This document shows positions 1 to 10,111 of a stretch of 64,000 bases of DNA, piece after piece (position 1 is the stretch's first letter; each line of letters begins with the position of its first letter). The position numbers were made by a program, and so were the translations under genes. The notes beneath the pieces are model-generated. The model was not told where the DNA came from, did no database searches, and was given only the letters and a program-made list of their open reading frames with translations. Source of the stretch: Hysterangium stoloniferum. Taxonomy: Eukaryota; Basidiomycota; Agaricomycetes; Hysterangiales; Hysterangiaceae. The stretch spans positions 930,001 through 994,000 of the forward strand of contig WHVD01000020.1 in the NCBI GenBank assembly GCA_015178975.1. Reading direction: 5' to 3'.

Positions 1-215
1 GGTCGTTGGGGTTGATTGGACATGTGGAAGTTCCGTGTGCGTCATTGATGATATTAGACACCGTCGTTCGCCCGTCGTTCTTTTGTCATTACAGGCAGCA
101 ATAATCCTTCGGTGCAGTCGAAAGTTGCGCCGGCAAGTGATACTGGGCCTGAACCCTCTGTGGAGTAGATTGCTATGATGGAGGATGCGGGATATACGTT
201 ATATAATGAGTAACT
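1..215 (+). pseudogene. USP5/UBP14-like ubiquitin hydrolase, UBA1-UBA2 fragment (copy U1), cut by window edge
   Basis: This is the 3' part of a deubiquitinase copy; the rest lies outside the window. The sequence matches base for base, with few changes, the end of the fuller copy at 43,560-43,720. Reading across frames it holds the end of UBA1 (VVVDW followed by VIDDI) and the start of UBA2 (SGPEPSVE then IAMMEDVG in other copies). Family members are zinc-dependent binders and cleavers of free polyubiquitin chains. Here frames are broken and a TAG falls in UBA2, so no protein is expected. Confidence 0.6.
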
Positions 216-705
216 GCACGCATACACGCATACATGCAATACATATATGTTTGCTGTGAACATAATAATGAACGTCTCACGATTAAGCACCACTGCAACA
301 TGCAGGATTCGGATCGGAGAAGGATTGATGGGATATTATTTTCTAACCTGCAACTAACTGTCAAGATTGGTAATAAATGTCCAAAATGATATGAGGGTAC
401 GAGGGTTTCTTTGAGTAGCAGCGGCGCGCGACAGGTATATGGTTACCCTCAGAGTCCATGACATTTTGCATGCGGAGATCTTTCCAAGATTCAACAGAGT
501 GTAACGATTCTATGATGATGTTGATGAATTACATTGTCCAGGCGAGGGATAATTAGGGATGTCCACAGGGAGTGTAAGTAAAGGAAACACAGCCTATGTA
601 ACTACAGTGTATTATTTAATATTATGTGCGACTACATGCGATAAAGAGAATGCAGCGTTATTGCTAACTGCAGAAGACGATCAATGGCTAATCCCCCTTA
701 GCACG
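216..705 (+). other. Conserved 3' flank of the ubiquitin-hydrolase relic
   Basis: About 490 bases that recur after nearly every U copy (for example 43,726-44,270 on plus and 15,110-15,540 on minus). It holds GCATAC/GCATGTATG-type alternation, a conserved block around the text CCTCAGAGTCCATGACATTTT, and a short open stretch. I see no recognisable domain and no His box (GHYV-like) that would complete the catalytic fold of the hydrolase. Confidence 0.5.
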
Positions 706-1305
706 TCATGGTACTTGATTCGTTGTCGTCCGTCACGGGCGGAGGCAGAAACGATATTAGTGAACGCATACGCCCATTCTGTCATCTCAAAGATCATGCC
801 CGTGAACTTATCGTAATGAGACGGTATTTGATCGACGAAAGAACCTGCAACTGTTACACACCTTATCGGTCGCGAACCACAATGATTATTGTTATGAAAA
901 GGCAGGAAATCATCAGGTCACCTTGCGGTGGAGTGTTAAACTTTGTGAAGCGAAGACTGAAAGTGACGGCAAGCCGGTGTTGGTCAAAGTGACACTTTTG
1001 ATATAGTTTCCATGCTACCTCATTTCCTATCAAGACGTGTGGGAAGAATGCACCACATGAGATTAAATAGGCCAAGTAGTCCAATCACATTCATGTTCAG
1101 GGACCCTAGCATTGGTGCGTTCTTGGGCTACAGTAACGCACAAGACAATGTACTTTCCAAGTTTTTCATAATCCGGGCTCTGAACCTGCCTCCTCATAGC
1201 ACGAAGATTAAGTTACGGACCCGTTTCGTCTTGCTCCGTTCCCACCCACTCTTCGAAGCAGTCAGAGGGTACATTCAAACCTCCCAAGTGGGAATAGCGA
1301 GTTAA
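706..1305 (+). pseudogene. Orphan kinase-like fragment (copy K1)
   Basis: A partial copy of the K gene without its start. It begins in the coil segment (RNDISERIRPFCHLKDHA), followed by a GTGAAC-type decayed donor, the KLCEAK/ESDGKS strand region and the FRDPSI-FLGYSNAQDN motif, which matches the HPNI-FLGYS signature of kinase N-lobes. It ends after FRNPGSEP where all such orphan copies switch into a different tail. The same truncated fragment follows the hydrolase at 14,480-15,110 (minus) and 44,270-44,950 (plus). Stops and frameshifts are present, so it is a relic. Confidence 0.55.
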
Positions 1306-2290
1306 AAAATACCCAGAATGACCTCAAACATAAAGTAATATATATGCATACATGAGAGTAAGAACGGAAGATAGGAGTCATGCGTCTCGATCTACCATGA
1401 ACCAATAAAGATCACAGTCTCACAATATAGAGTAATATCTGTTGAGAACAGTTCGACTTTATATATGAGCTCAGACGTTCGGAATGAGGTGCCCATGCGA
1501 AGGCTTTGCCGAAACACCGGTTCCTGATCAAATGCCAAGTTGCCGGGACGCGTCGCTGTGTTTGGTCTGTTTGTTGTTGGTTAGCATTGCTCGAGGCACT
1601 TTTTGTTAGTAATCAAGTCTTCGCATAAAACGTAACCGAAATATGGATCCGATGACGAGTATATGCGCATATATTGTAGTGCCGTTAAGGGGGGGGGGGA
1701 AACTCCTAATTACGAATTTCTCCTTAATGATGCAATTGACTAGAAACTTCGAGCATCAAAAATTTCCCCTTTTTACTCCCCTAATAACTCTCCTAAAATA
1801 ATTAGAAAGTAAATAAAAAGTCCCAATATTTCGCCATATACCTGAGTGAAGTTTACTCACTCACTCACTGAGCTTCGAATTTAGACTCAATCCTTTCGAA
1901 TTCTTGTCTTCTACTCAACACTTTTGGTCCCACGTCATGTGCCCCGCACATGCTGTAGTGTGAGGGGCACACAAAAGATATTTCCCGTGCAAACCTTGCA
2001 AGGTTGTTGAGTGTGGCAGGATTTTTGCATCCCCAATGGGACATATTGGTGAATAGGCCAAATCATGCAAAACAACAAAGTTAATATATCTTACCCGAAT
2101 TTATTTCAAATATTTGTGAAAGAGATTATACACCTCTTCGCTAAATACTTGCCAAAACACATGAATCTTTGATTATTTAATCTTATATTGATCAGTTCAG
2201 CAGTCCGGTGAATTTCATTGCACCGGCAATCATTGAAATTGGTCAGCTGCGCATTCGTATGGGGGAAATAAGGCCACCACCCTTCGAGAT
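1306..2290 (+). repeat. Cassette spacer (module H)
   Basis: AT-rich spacer following the orphan K fragment, with no convincing coding frame. Copies lie at 13,700-14,178 (minus), 36,640-37,440, 44,950-45,278 plus 47,251-47,480, and in fragments near 50,180-50,380. Diagnostic text includes the TTGTTGTTGGTTAGCATTG block and the GGGACATATTGGTGAATAGGCC-like block. Four of the copies carry different insertions, so it is a frequent landing site. In this copy a solo LTR splits it at 1,604-1,920. Confidence 0.6.
1604..1920. mobile_element. Solo LTR (317 bp), 5-bp target duplication CTTTT
   Basis: The stretch starts TGTTAGTAATC and ends TACTCAACA, so it has canonical TG...CA retroelement termini. The 5 bases CTTTT at 1,599-1,603 are repeated at 1,921-1,925. 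Other copies of the surrounding spacer (for example 37,040 and 45,255) read straight through CACTTTTGGTCC, which gives the empty site. It contains a run of G near 1,690 and a TCACTCACTCACTGA repeat. The length and 5-bp duplication fit a copia-type or other LTR element; no internal genes remain. Confidence 0.8.
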
Positions 2291-2293
2291 AAG

Positions 2294-2494
2294 ATGAACA
2301 ACTGGGAAGAAGCAAGGAGCGCCCAGGAAGAATTAAATATCTCATCCGCTACCGTGACATCACTGAGGATCAGTACCGAATCTAGTGTGGCAAATCTACT
2401 GCCCGATCTGCTCCCCAATTACACGGTGGAATCTGTAGAACTCATCCAGGGCTGGAGTTACGGTGGTGATTTTCACTTCCCTTTGATGAGCTAG
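2294..2494 (+). CDS. Short conserved open frame in spacer, function unknown
   Basis: A 66-codon frame starting MNNWEEARSAQEEL and ending FHFPLMS. A second copy on the minus strand at 13,075-13,320 has the same text but a stop after STRE and a frameshift, so only this copy is open throughout. It lies at the distal edge of the cassette, immediately before the inversion junction near 2,500. No domain was recognised; the opposite strand of the same stretch is also open for about 60 codons, so coding status is uncertain. Confidence 0.3.
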   Translation: MNNWEEARSAQEELNISSATVTSLRISTESSVANLLPDLLPNYTVESVELIQGWSYGGDFHFPLMS

Positions 2495-2504
2495 CCTGTC
2501 GATG

Positions 2505-2735
2505 GGGTAAAAGGTTATACGCGTAACAGTTGTGATTGGGTCGCGACCGATAAGGTGTGTAACAGTTGCAGGTTCTTCGGTCGATCAAATACTGTCTCAT
2601 TACGATAAGCTCACGGGCATGATCTTTGAGATGCCAGAATGGGCGTACGCGTTCACTCATATCCTTTCTGCGTCTGCCTGTGACGGATCACAACGAATCA
2701 AGTACCATGACGTGCTAAGGGGGATTAGCCATTGA
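2505..2735 (-). pseudogene. Kinase-like coil fragment (copy K2)
   Basis: Minus-strand copy of the orphan K fragment, containing MSERVRPFWHLKDHA followed by the GTGAGC donor and the CNCYTPYRSR stretch that lies just after it in other copies. It is cut at about 2,500, where it meets the plus-strand spacer of the neighbouring block, so it marks a tail-to-tail inversion junction. Confidence 0.5.
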
Positions 2736-2739
2736 TCGT

Positions 2740-3160
2740 CTTTCTTCAGTTAGTAATATCGCTGCATCCACCTTCTTCCTCTTTATCGAATGTAGTCCCA
2801 CATAATATTAAATAATACATTGTAGTTACATAGGCTGTGTTGCCTTTACTTGCCCTCCCTGTGGACATCCCAAATTCTCCCTCGCCTGGACAATGTAATC
2901 CATCAACATCATCATAGAATCTTTGCACTGTGTTGAATCTTTGGAAAGAGCTCCGCATGCAAAATGTCATGGACTCTGAGGGTAACCATATATATCTGTT
3001 GCGCGCCGCTGCTACTCAAAGAAACCCTCGTACCCCCAAATCATTCTTGACATTTATTACCAATCTTGACAGTTAGTTGCAGGTTAGAAAATAATATCCC
3101 ATCGATCCTTCTCTGATCCGAATCCTGCATGCTCCAGTGGTGCCTTATCGTGAGACGTTC
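2740..3160 (-). other. Conserved 3' flank of hydrolase relic
   Basis: Reverse-orientation counterpart of 216-705, with the same block around AAATGTCATGGACTCTGAGG. No gene seen. Confidence 0.5.
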
Positions 3161-4165
3161 ATTATTATATTCACAGCAAACATATATATATTACATATAT
3201 GCGTGTATACGTGCAGTTACTCATTATACAACGTACATCCCACATCCTCCATCATAGCTATCTACTCCACAGAGTGTTCAGGCCCACTATCACTTGCCGG
3301 CGCAACTTTCGACTGCACCGAAGGATTGTTGCTGCCTGTAAGGACAAAAGAAAGAGTGGCAAACGACGGTGTATAATATCATCAATGACACACCCGGAAC
3401 TTCCACATATCCAATCAACCACAACAACCGCATTCCCGGTAGCAAATAATGCCTGCTGACAACGACCGGTGGGGAATGGCTGCGAACGGGGCGTTGAAGA
3501 TTGGGAGGAGGCTTTTGAACGGGAGAGGCCGGAGTTAAGTCAGGGAATGCAAGGCGCGAGGAGCTGTTGGGTGCAGGTACAGGCCTGGGTGAGAAAGGAT
3601 AGGGGATAGTATATGTGAAAGGCTGGAAATGTGGATATTGATTGGAGGGTGTATGCCATGTCGCCACGATTTCCCAGATATCTGAGCCATGTCAGTCCTC
3701 TAGAGAAGACAGGCTCGAACCCATTGGGCGAGTATGAGGTAGGTACCTGAGCGTGACTCGACTCTTCAAGGAATGGCCTCCCTCCTTGTCCATGACACGC
3801 GTTGAAGGGAGAATAGCCACCGCTGACCACGTTTTGTAGGCACCCACCTCAAGTGCAGAAAATTCGTCGCATGCACAACAAAGATGTCAGGGAAAGCCGC
3901 AACACGTGCACGTCTGGAAACACATCCACGACCTAGTCGGTATCACCCTATAGTACTGAGACGACACTATGAAAGACTCACGTCTGCGGTGGAACCCCTA
4001 CCTCGCACCGCGGGTATACTCAACCGCAGGTTACCCATCCTGTCCCGTAGTCACTCACGCAGCTTCCCCCGCGCATACAATACCTCTCTAAAGCCGGGCT
4101 CGGATCCCCACGCCCAAACAATCACGCTCGTCCACACGATAGCCCAAACCTCCTTGCACTACATA
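3160..4165 (-). pseudogene. USP5/UBP14-like hydrolase relic, second Cys box and UBA domains (copy U2)
   Basis: On the minus strand the order is: a remnant of the VDEHDDL/SIPALE exon (4,165-3,930), the FPDIFVVHA exon that corresponds to FPDYLVIQIKKF of human USP5, a Cys-box stretch reading LGN-RGDMA around 3,660, and UBA1/UBA2 at 3,460-3,240. In the Cys box the catalytic Cys codon is Gly, and the preceding Ser of GNS has become Arg. The segment between Cys box and UBA domains is missing. Upstream it is fused at about 4,165 directly to a K fragment, so this copy lost its zf-UBP and QQDAQEFF parts. Confidence 0.65.
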
Positions 4166-4690
4166 CACCGTGACAGAACGGGCGTACATATCGTTTCTGC
4201 CTCCGCCCGTGACGGACGACAACGAATCAAGTACCATGACGGGCTAAGGGGGATTAGCCATTGATCGTCTTTCTGCAGTTAGCAATAACGCTGCATCCAC
4301 CTTCTTCCTCTTTATCGCATGTAGTCCCACATAATATTAAATAAGATATTCTAGTTACATAGGCTGTGTTGCCTTCACTTACCCTCCCTGTGGACATCCC
4401 AAATTCTCCCTCGCCTGGATAATGTAATTCATCAACACCATCATAGAATAATTACACTGTGTTGAATCTTTGGAAAGAGCTCCGTATGCAAAATGTCATG
4501 GACTCTGAGGGTAACCACATATCTGTTGCGCGCCGCTGCTACTCAAAGAAACCCTCGTACCCCATATCATTCTAGACATTTATTACCAATCTTGACAGTT
4601 AGTTGCAGGTTAGAAAATAATATCCCATCGATCCTTCTCTGATCCGAATCCTGCATGTTGCAGTGGTGCTTTATCATGAGATGTTCATTA
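4165..4690 (-). pseudogene. Short K fragment (K3) plus conserved hydrolase 3' flank
   Basis: Minus strand 4,235-4,165 reads LDSLSSVTGGGRNDM, the coil region of the K gene, joined within a few bases to the TACACCGTGAC end of the hydrolase exon of U2. The rest (4,240-4,690) is the usual conserved 3' flank of the next hydrolase copy. No independent gene. Confidence 0.45.
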
Positions 4691-6560
4691 TTATGTTCAC
4701 AGCAAACATATATGTATTGCATGTATGCGTGTATGCGTGCAGTTACTCATTATACAACGTACATCCCACATCCTCCATCATAGCTATCTATTCCCCAGAG
4801 GGGTTAGGCCCACTATCACTTGCCGGCGCAACTTTCGACTGCACCGAAGGATTGTTGCTACCTGTAATGACAAAAGAAAGACGGGCGAACGACGGTGTCT
4901 AATATCATCAATGACACACCCGGAACTTCTACATGTCCAATCAACCACAACAACCGCCTCCCCGGTAGCAAATAATGCCTTCTGACAATGACCGGTAGGG
5001 AATGGCTTCGAACGGGGCGGCATTGAAGATTGGGAGGGAGGGGGATTTTGTACGGGAGAGGCCGGAGTTAAGCCAGGCAATGCAAGGCGCGAGGAGCTGT
5101 TGGGTGCAGGTACAGGCCTGGGTGAGGAAGGATAGGGGATAGTATATGTGGAAGGCTGGAAGTGTGCATATTGACTGGAGGGTGGATGCCATGTCGCCAC
5201 TGTTTCCCAGATTCCTGAGTCCCGTCGGTCCTTCAGACAAGACAGGCTCGAATCCATGGAACCCCTGCCTCGCACCACGGACACGAATACTCTGCCGGAG
5301 GTTTACCCATCATGTCCCCTACGCACACACGCAGCTTCCCTCACGCATACAACACCTCTATAAAGCCGGGGTCGGATACCCACGCTCAAATCATCATGCT
5401 CTTCCACAAGCTAGCACGCACACCCTTGCACTACATATACAGTGACTCTTGTTCCCGCTGAAAGAGAAGATGACAGTAGGCTCTGGCTTCGAGATGTGTT
5501 TTTAGCTTGTTGCCGCAGGGCTTTAAGAATATATATGCGAAGAACTCTTGAGCATCTTGCAGGTTCGCCATCGAGAATTCCTCGTGAACTCTTCCGATAA
5601 TAGAATTGAACATGGTGGGTTTGATGGGTTCTTGGAATACGGGCAGTGGCGTCGAGGATGGACGAGGTGATCACCATCGGTGGCATTGGTTCCATGGGCT
5701 CACCAGCACTTCGGCGGTGGTAGGGACACCGGCGGTGTGAGAGGGGAAATGGCCGCGAGGGTGCGATAACCAGCCTGAGCGGATTCAGTCCGCTATCTTG
5801 TGCATCAGAGAGTCAAAACAGGATATGGGGGGCTCTTCGGTGCAGGAACAGTCGCGGGGGAGAAAGGAGAAGGGATGGTAGGGTGCGGAAGGCTGGAAGT
5901 GTGAATCTCGATGTTGATTCCATGTCGCAGCTGTTTCCGAGATTGCGGTGTCCCGTCAGTCTTGCAGGGGAGACAGGCTCGAAAACATTACACGAGTATG
6001 ACGGACTTCAGGGTGATTCGACTCGTCAAGAAATGACCTCGTTCCTTGTCCATGACAAGCCCAATATCTCACTGTCGGCATACACTCATAATTGTCCTTC
6101 TCCGTGTCCTCGACAGTAGCAAGCTTCTTAAGCGGCGGTCCGCGACTGTTCTATCACCAACGCCACCAACTCAATCATCAAAACTTCCCAACTCATACTC
6201 AGCTGCTCACAAAAGGAAAAAAAACACCCTACTCACTCGTTTCGGGTTCGGCTCCAGCATGCTCTTCACATACACGGATCCCCAAGCATCCCACAATGCA
6301 GCTACACATGCATCCGCGTCACATCGCCCCCCACACACTCTCTATCCAAGCACGGGAGGCACACGTCGATGCCTTCAAGTACATCCTATTAGATGGCGTG
6401 GTTGGGGCGTAAGCATAATAAGTGAAATCTCATTTCCATCGGAAGAACGGAGGACATACTTCTTTGTCAAGCATTGTGGTGTTTCTTCTCCCTGGAAATA
6501 TTCTGAAAGACGAGGACTGGGAATGCGAGAAAGTCTGGGAGGAATAATGAGCGCAAGACG
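4690..6560 (-). pseudogene. USP5/UBP14-like ubiquitin hydrolase relic (copy U3)
   Basis: Minus strand, nearly full cassette version. It starts at about 6,560 with the zf-UBP first exon (LALIIPPRLSRIPS then TLQCFD-like text), followed by the second zf-UBP exon near 6,400-6,250 (VCLPCLD, HVQLHYGMLG in the right frame), the segment matching the EDTEKDNYE linker at 6,120, Cys box GNSCDM at about 5,940, the QQDAQEFF region at 5,600-5,510, a second Cys box GNSGDM at about 5,200 and UBA1/UBA2 at 5,000-4,780. It is about 97% identical by eye to U5 at 17,000-17,480. Frames are broken many times. Its 5' end is fused to the K4 relic at about 6,560. Confidence 0.75.
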
Positions 6561-7433
6561 CAAAGGTGACCCCATGATTTCCTGCCTTTTCATAGTCATA
6601 ATCATGGTGGTTCACGACCGATAATGTGCGTAACAGTTGCAAGTACCTTCGATCGACCAAATACTGTCTCATCACGATAAACCTACGGACATGATCTTTG
6701 AAATGACAGAGCGGGCGTACGCGTTCACTAATATCTTTTCTTCCTCTACCCGTGACGGATGAAAACGATTCAAGGATATCGCGTAATTGATGTATGATAT
6801 CGTCCATTCTGGTATCATCGACGGCTACGAGTTGAGTGACAGCTAATGAGGTATCCAGCGAAAAATATATCTAAGAGCCGATATGTATCACGAACAATTT
6901 TGAGTGTCACTTTCAGTACGCACCATTGCCTCTTTCTCCGCTTCTTCCAATCGCCTTTCCAGTTTGCCGATAGACCTATCTCGTTGTAGCATCCAAGACA
7001 CGACGTGTGCCTTAAGGCCTTTTCTTGGTGTGTATGACCGTGCAAGCGCAAGAACATCCTCAAGTGCACTGAAAACAATCGATTTATTTGTCAGGTACGG
7101 TTACACAGCGAGTCTCAAGTTCTCACTTCTGATAATCGTCCAATATAGTTTTGAAATTGTCCGGGATATTCTCCCACTTCCCCCTCAGCTGATCGTGGAA
7201 AGCGACGAGGCGACGTCCAGCGGTCTGGACAAGGTTATTCAATCTCTCGTTTTGCTCCCCGCTTGCCTAGTGATTGTGAATCATGATCCACATCAGCTCT
7301 TAAACTGGTGTTGATTCAGACGACCTACCTTTATAAAGTTCATAATCTCCAAAACCAGGGTCGCTGCACTCTTTAAACCAGGCAATGGAACGGCATCGCC
7401 AGCGACTTTGACAACAATGGCTGCAATGTCCAT
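6560..7433 (-). pseudogene. Helical-domain/kinase-like gene relic (copy K4), 3' truncated
   Basis: Minus strand from the ATG at 7,433: MDIAAIVVKVAGDAVPLPGL, then the intron-separated helix segment VAFHDQLRGKWENIP (7,210-7,150), the coil exon ALEDVLALARSYTP (7,080-6,930) and the DDIIHQLRDILESFSSV exon (6,807-6,700). After the KAGNHGV text it stops abruptly at about 6,560 inside the zf-UBP first exon of U3. The kinase core and C-terminal parts (about 2 kb in K12) are therefore deleted, leaving K and U fused. It shares its first exon with K5, K7, K10, K12 and K14. Confidence 0.65.
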
Positions 7434-7740
7434 GAGCGATAGTCGATGATCTTAGTAGAAAGCTGCTCTTTAGCAGGTCGAGGCGCTGTATTTGTTGTTA
7501 GCTGTGCCCTGAGAATAGAGCGCCAGATCGGTACGGGAAATGCAGTGTTCATCTCAACAGTAATACTTATATTCAAAGGCCGTACTTACGATGTGGACTT
7601 TGTCTGTAATGGAATTCCTGGAATACAAAGGATTAGATAGATCATTCGTCATTAAAAGACAAGTTGCACAATCGTATGAATGGTTTATCGAAATGGTTTA
7701 TCGAAGGATAAACGGTACCATGAACTGCGATAGGGCATTG
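7434..7740 (-). promoter_or_regulatory. Upstream region of K4, conserved among cassette copies
   Basis: About 300 bases upstream of the K start that recur before every K copy (11,433-11,720; 20,582-20,890; 30,850-31,154; 38,470-38,780; 48,560-48,859). The conserved text includes GCGCTGTATTTG and ATTCGTCATTAAAA. It presumably held the K promoter, but I cannot point to defined elements. In the other cassettes it lies between divergent T and K genes. Confidence 0.4.
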
Positions 7741-8215
7741 TAGCAATAGGTCAGTTCTGCCTTGGCTATTCCCATGATCAGTTGTCTCGCTTTGTCCTTT
7801 GCCAATTGGAGCTAGTATTGTGTATTTCTGGGTAAAACTTAAGTCATATAGATGAGACGGAACTTGTGATATTTTTGTAACCCTTTCAATGTGAAATCTC
7901 TCGCTTCTACAATACGACTACCGGATGTTGTAAGAGTAGGTTGGGATTACTGGTATTAGGTATATGATTAGTTCAGTAATATTACTTGCACATAATTGGA
8001 GTGGTGCAATCTCGCGAGCCAGTGGTCGCTTTTCGTGTATTTAACAGAAGTTAAGCTTGTATCTGTTAAATTCATAGCTGAAATTTGGTATTTAACTCGT
8101 TGACTAGTAAAAAGTCTAAGAACAAGTAACTACCTAACAAAGAGGATGATAAAATCCATTCCATCATTTCTAAGTGTAAAATCCAACAAACAGTGATCTC
8201 GTTGTAAAAATATGA
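7740..8215. repeat. Repeated module of unknown nature, second copy at 20,890-21,420
   Basis: Colinear with 20,890-21,420 (shared text GTCAGTTCTGCCTTGGCTATTCC against GTTCTACCTTGGTTATTCC, and GGAGTGGTGCAATCT in both). Where the two differ, this copy very often has T for C or A for G: for example GTGTATTTAAC here against GTGTATCCAAC there, and GGTATATG against GGTGCACG. No gene is open here; the other copy has a 60-codon frame. Confidence 0.6.
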
Positions 8216-8690
8216 TACTTGCGTGAGGAGGATTAGCCATTGAGCGTCATTTCTTCAATTATCAATACCGCTGCATCCACCTTCCTCCTCTTTGTCGCAT
8301 GTAGTCCCACACAAAATTAAATAATGCATTATAGTAACATAGGCTTTGTTTTGCCTTTACTTACGCTCCCTGTGCAAACTGGCCTCCAGAATGTAATTCA
8401 TCAACATCATCACAGAATCATTACACTGCGCTGAATCTTTGGAAAAAGCTCATGCAAAATGGCATACACTCTGAGGGCAACCATGTCTCTTTCGCGGCGC
8501 TCCTACTCAAAGAAAACCTTGTAGCCCCATATCATTCTAGACATTATGACCAGTCTTGGGAGTTTGATTACTATACCTCTGTCGGTCTTAGAAAAGTTGC
8601 CGGGTAGAAAATAATATCCAAACGATCCTTCTCTGATCTAAATCTTGGATGTCACGTAGTGATGGTTGATCGCGAGATGTTCATTATTAT
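8216..8690 (-). other. Conserved 3' flank of hydrolase relic, diverged
   Basis: Reverse-orientation flank equivalent to 216-705 but with more substitutions and a small insertion near 8,560-8,600. The insertion is shared with 21,460-21,500, so the two left-side cassettes carrying the repeated module derive from one another. No gene seen. Confidence 0.45.
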
Positions 8691-9745
8691 ATTCACAGCA
8701 AACATATGTATTGCATGTATGCATGTATGCGTGCAGTTACTCAACATATAACGTACACCCCATATCCTCCATCGTGACTATCTACTCCACCGACGGTTCA
8801 GGCCCACTGTCACTTGTCGCCGCAACTTATGACTGCACCGAAGGATCATCGGTGCCTGTAATGACAAAAGAACGATGGGCGAACGACGGTGTCTAATATC
8901 ATCAATGCTACACCCGGAACTTTCACATGTCCAATTAACCACAACAACTGCCTTCCCGGTAGCAAATAATGCCTCTGACAACGAACGGTAGGGAATGGCT
9001 GTGAACGGGGCAGGGGCAGCATTGAATATTGGGAGGGAGGGGGCTTTCGTACGGGAGAGGGAGGAGTTAAGCCAGGAAATACAGGACCCGAGGAGCTGTT
9101 GGGTGCAGGTACAGGCCTGGATGAGAAAGGATAGGTGATAGTATATGTGGAAGGCTGGAAGTGTGGATATTGTTTGGAGGGTGGATGCCATGTCGCCACT
9201 GTTTCCCAGATTCCCGAGTCCTGTCAGTCCTTGAGAGAAGACAAGATCGAACCCATTGGGCGAGTATGACGTGCCTTAGGGTGACTCGACTCTTCGAGGA
9301 ATAACCTTCCTCCTTGTCCATGACACATGTTGAAGGGAGAATAACCACCGCTGACCACGTTTTGTAGGCACCCACCTCACGTACAGAAAATTCGTCGCAT
9401 GTACAAGAAAGATGTCAGGAAAAGCCGAAGCACGTGCACGTCTGGAAACACATCCACGACCTGGTCGGTATCAGCCTACTTGCGCGTCTTGCTGAGAATC
9501 CTCGTGGACTCTGCCGATGAGGGGTTTGAACATGGTGGGTTTGATGTGTTCTTGGAATACGGGCAGTGGCGTCGAGGACGGACGAGGGACCACCGTCAGT
9601 AGCATTGTTCCACAGCCACACCAACACTTTGGCGGGGGTAGGACACAGGCAGTGTGAAAGGAGAAATGGCTCCGAGGGTGCGATAAACAGCCTGAGCGGA
9701 TTCAGTCCGCGATCTTGCGCATCTGAAAGTCAAAACAGGATATGG
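8690..9745 (-). pseudogene. USP5/UBP14-like hydrolase relic (copy U4), 5' truncated
   Basis: Minus strand: begins in the GLNPFRLV/AKSRTESVQAG text at about 9,740, continues with the exon leading to the QQDAQEFF box (MFKSLIG-like part at 9,560-9,480, box itself deleted), the FPDIFVVHA exon remnant, second Cys box GNSGDM at about 9,205, UBA1 (QRHYLLPG/ATGKAVVVV) at 8,970 and UBA2 at 8,790. The zf-UBP and first Cys box are absent. The 5' truncation point lies about 110 bases from a solo LTR. Confidence 0.65.
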
Positions 9746-9856
9746 GGAGCTGAGAGGTCAAGAAGTCGAATTGGCAGCGGGGAACGAGAGCCAGCGACGA
9801 CGACAACTACGAAGTGAATATGTTACTGACCCACTCGAAAGGACAGCATCCGTTTG
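9746..9856. other. Short unassigned junction segment
   Basis: About 110 bases between the hydrolase relic and the LTR at 9,857 that match nothing else I recognise in the window. It probably marks foreign sequence brought in by the recombination that joined K5 to U4. Confidence 0.3.
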
Positions 9857-10092
9857 TGTTGGAATAAAATCTCGAAGCTCGCAACAATCAGAAACAAGGA
9901 CGAATGTGATTTCCGTTTGACCCTCTGTGTCTCGTAGGAGGCAAACGGATAGCATAAATACAAAAATCTATACTAGTTATATACGCCTTGAGAACAATAG
10001 ACGTATGGCAACAAAAGGTTACGCTGAACAATGGGGTGGCAAATTGCCGGTGTGGCACCTTATGCATGCTCGCACAGCCCTATATTCTAACA
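9857..10092. mobile_element. Solo LTR (236 bp) at a cassette breakpoint, no target duplication
   Basis: Starts TGTTGGAATAAAATC and ends CCCTATATTCTAACA. It is the same family as the element at 32,452-32,688: shared text AACAATGGGGTGGC and GCATGCTC, same length and same TG...CA ends. Unlike that copy the flanks differ (GTTTG on the left, TCACA on the right). The right flank is the K gene at the position following its kinase-like exon, and the left flank is hydrolase sequence. The simplest reading is ectopic recombination between two LTR copies, which deleted the K C-terminus and the start of U. Confidence 0.65.
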
Positions 10093-10111
10093 TCACATTG
10101 TAAGAATCCCT

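Noticed and set aside
54..293. Recurring ~79-codon minus- or plus-strand frame (MVLxRETFIIMFTANIYVLHVCVYACSYS...) in nearly all cassettes
   Set aside because: It is antisense to UBA2 and the 3' flank of the hydrolase. Conservation follows from DNA similarity of the copies, and there is no codon-level signal for this frame.
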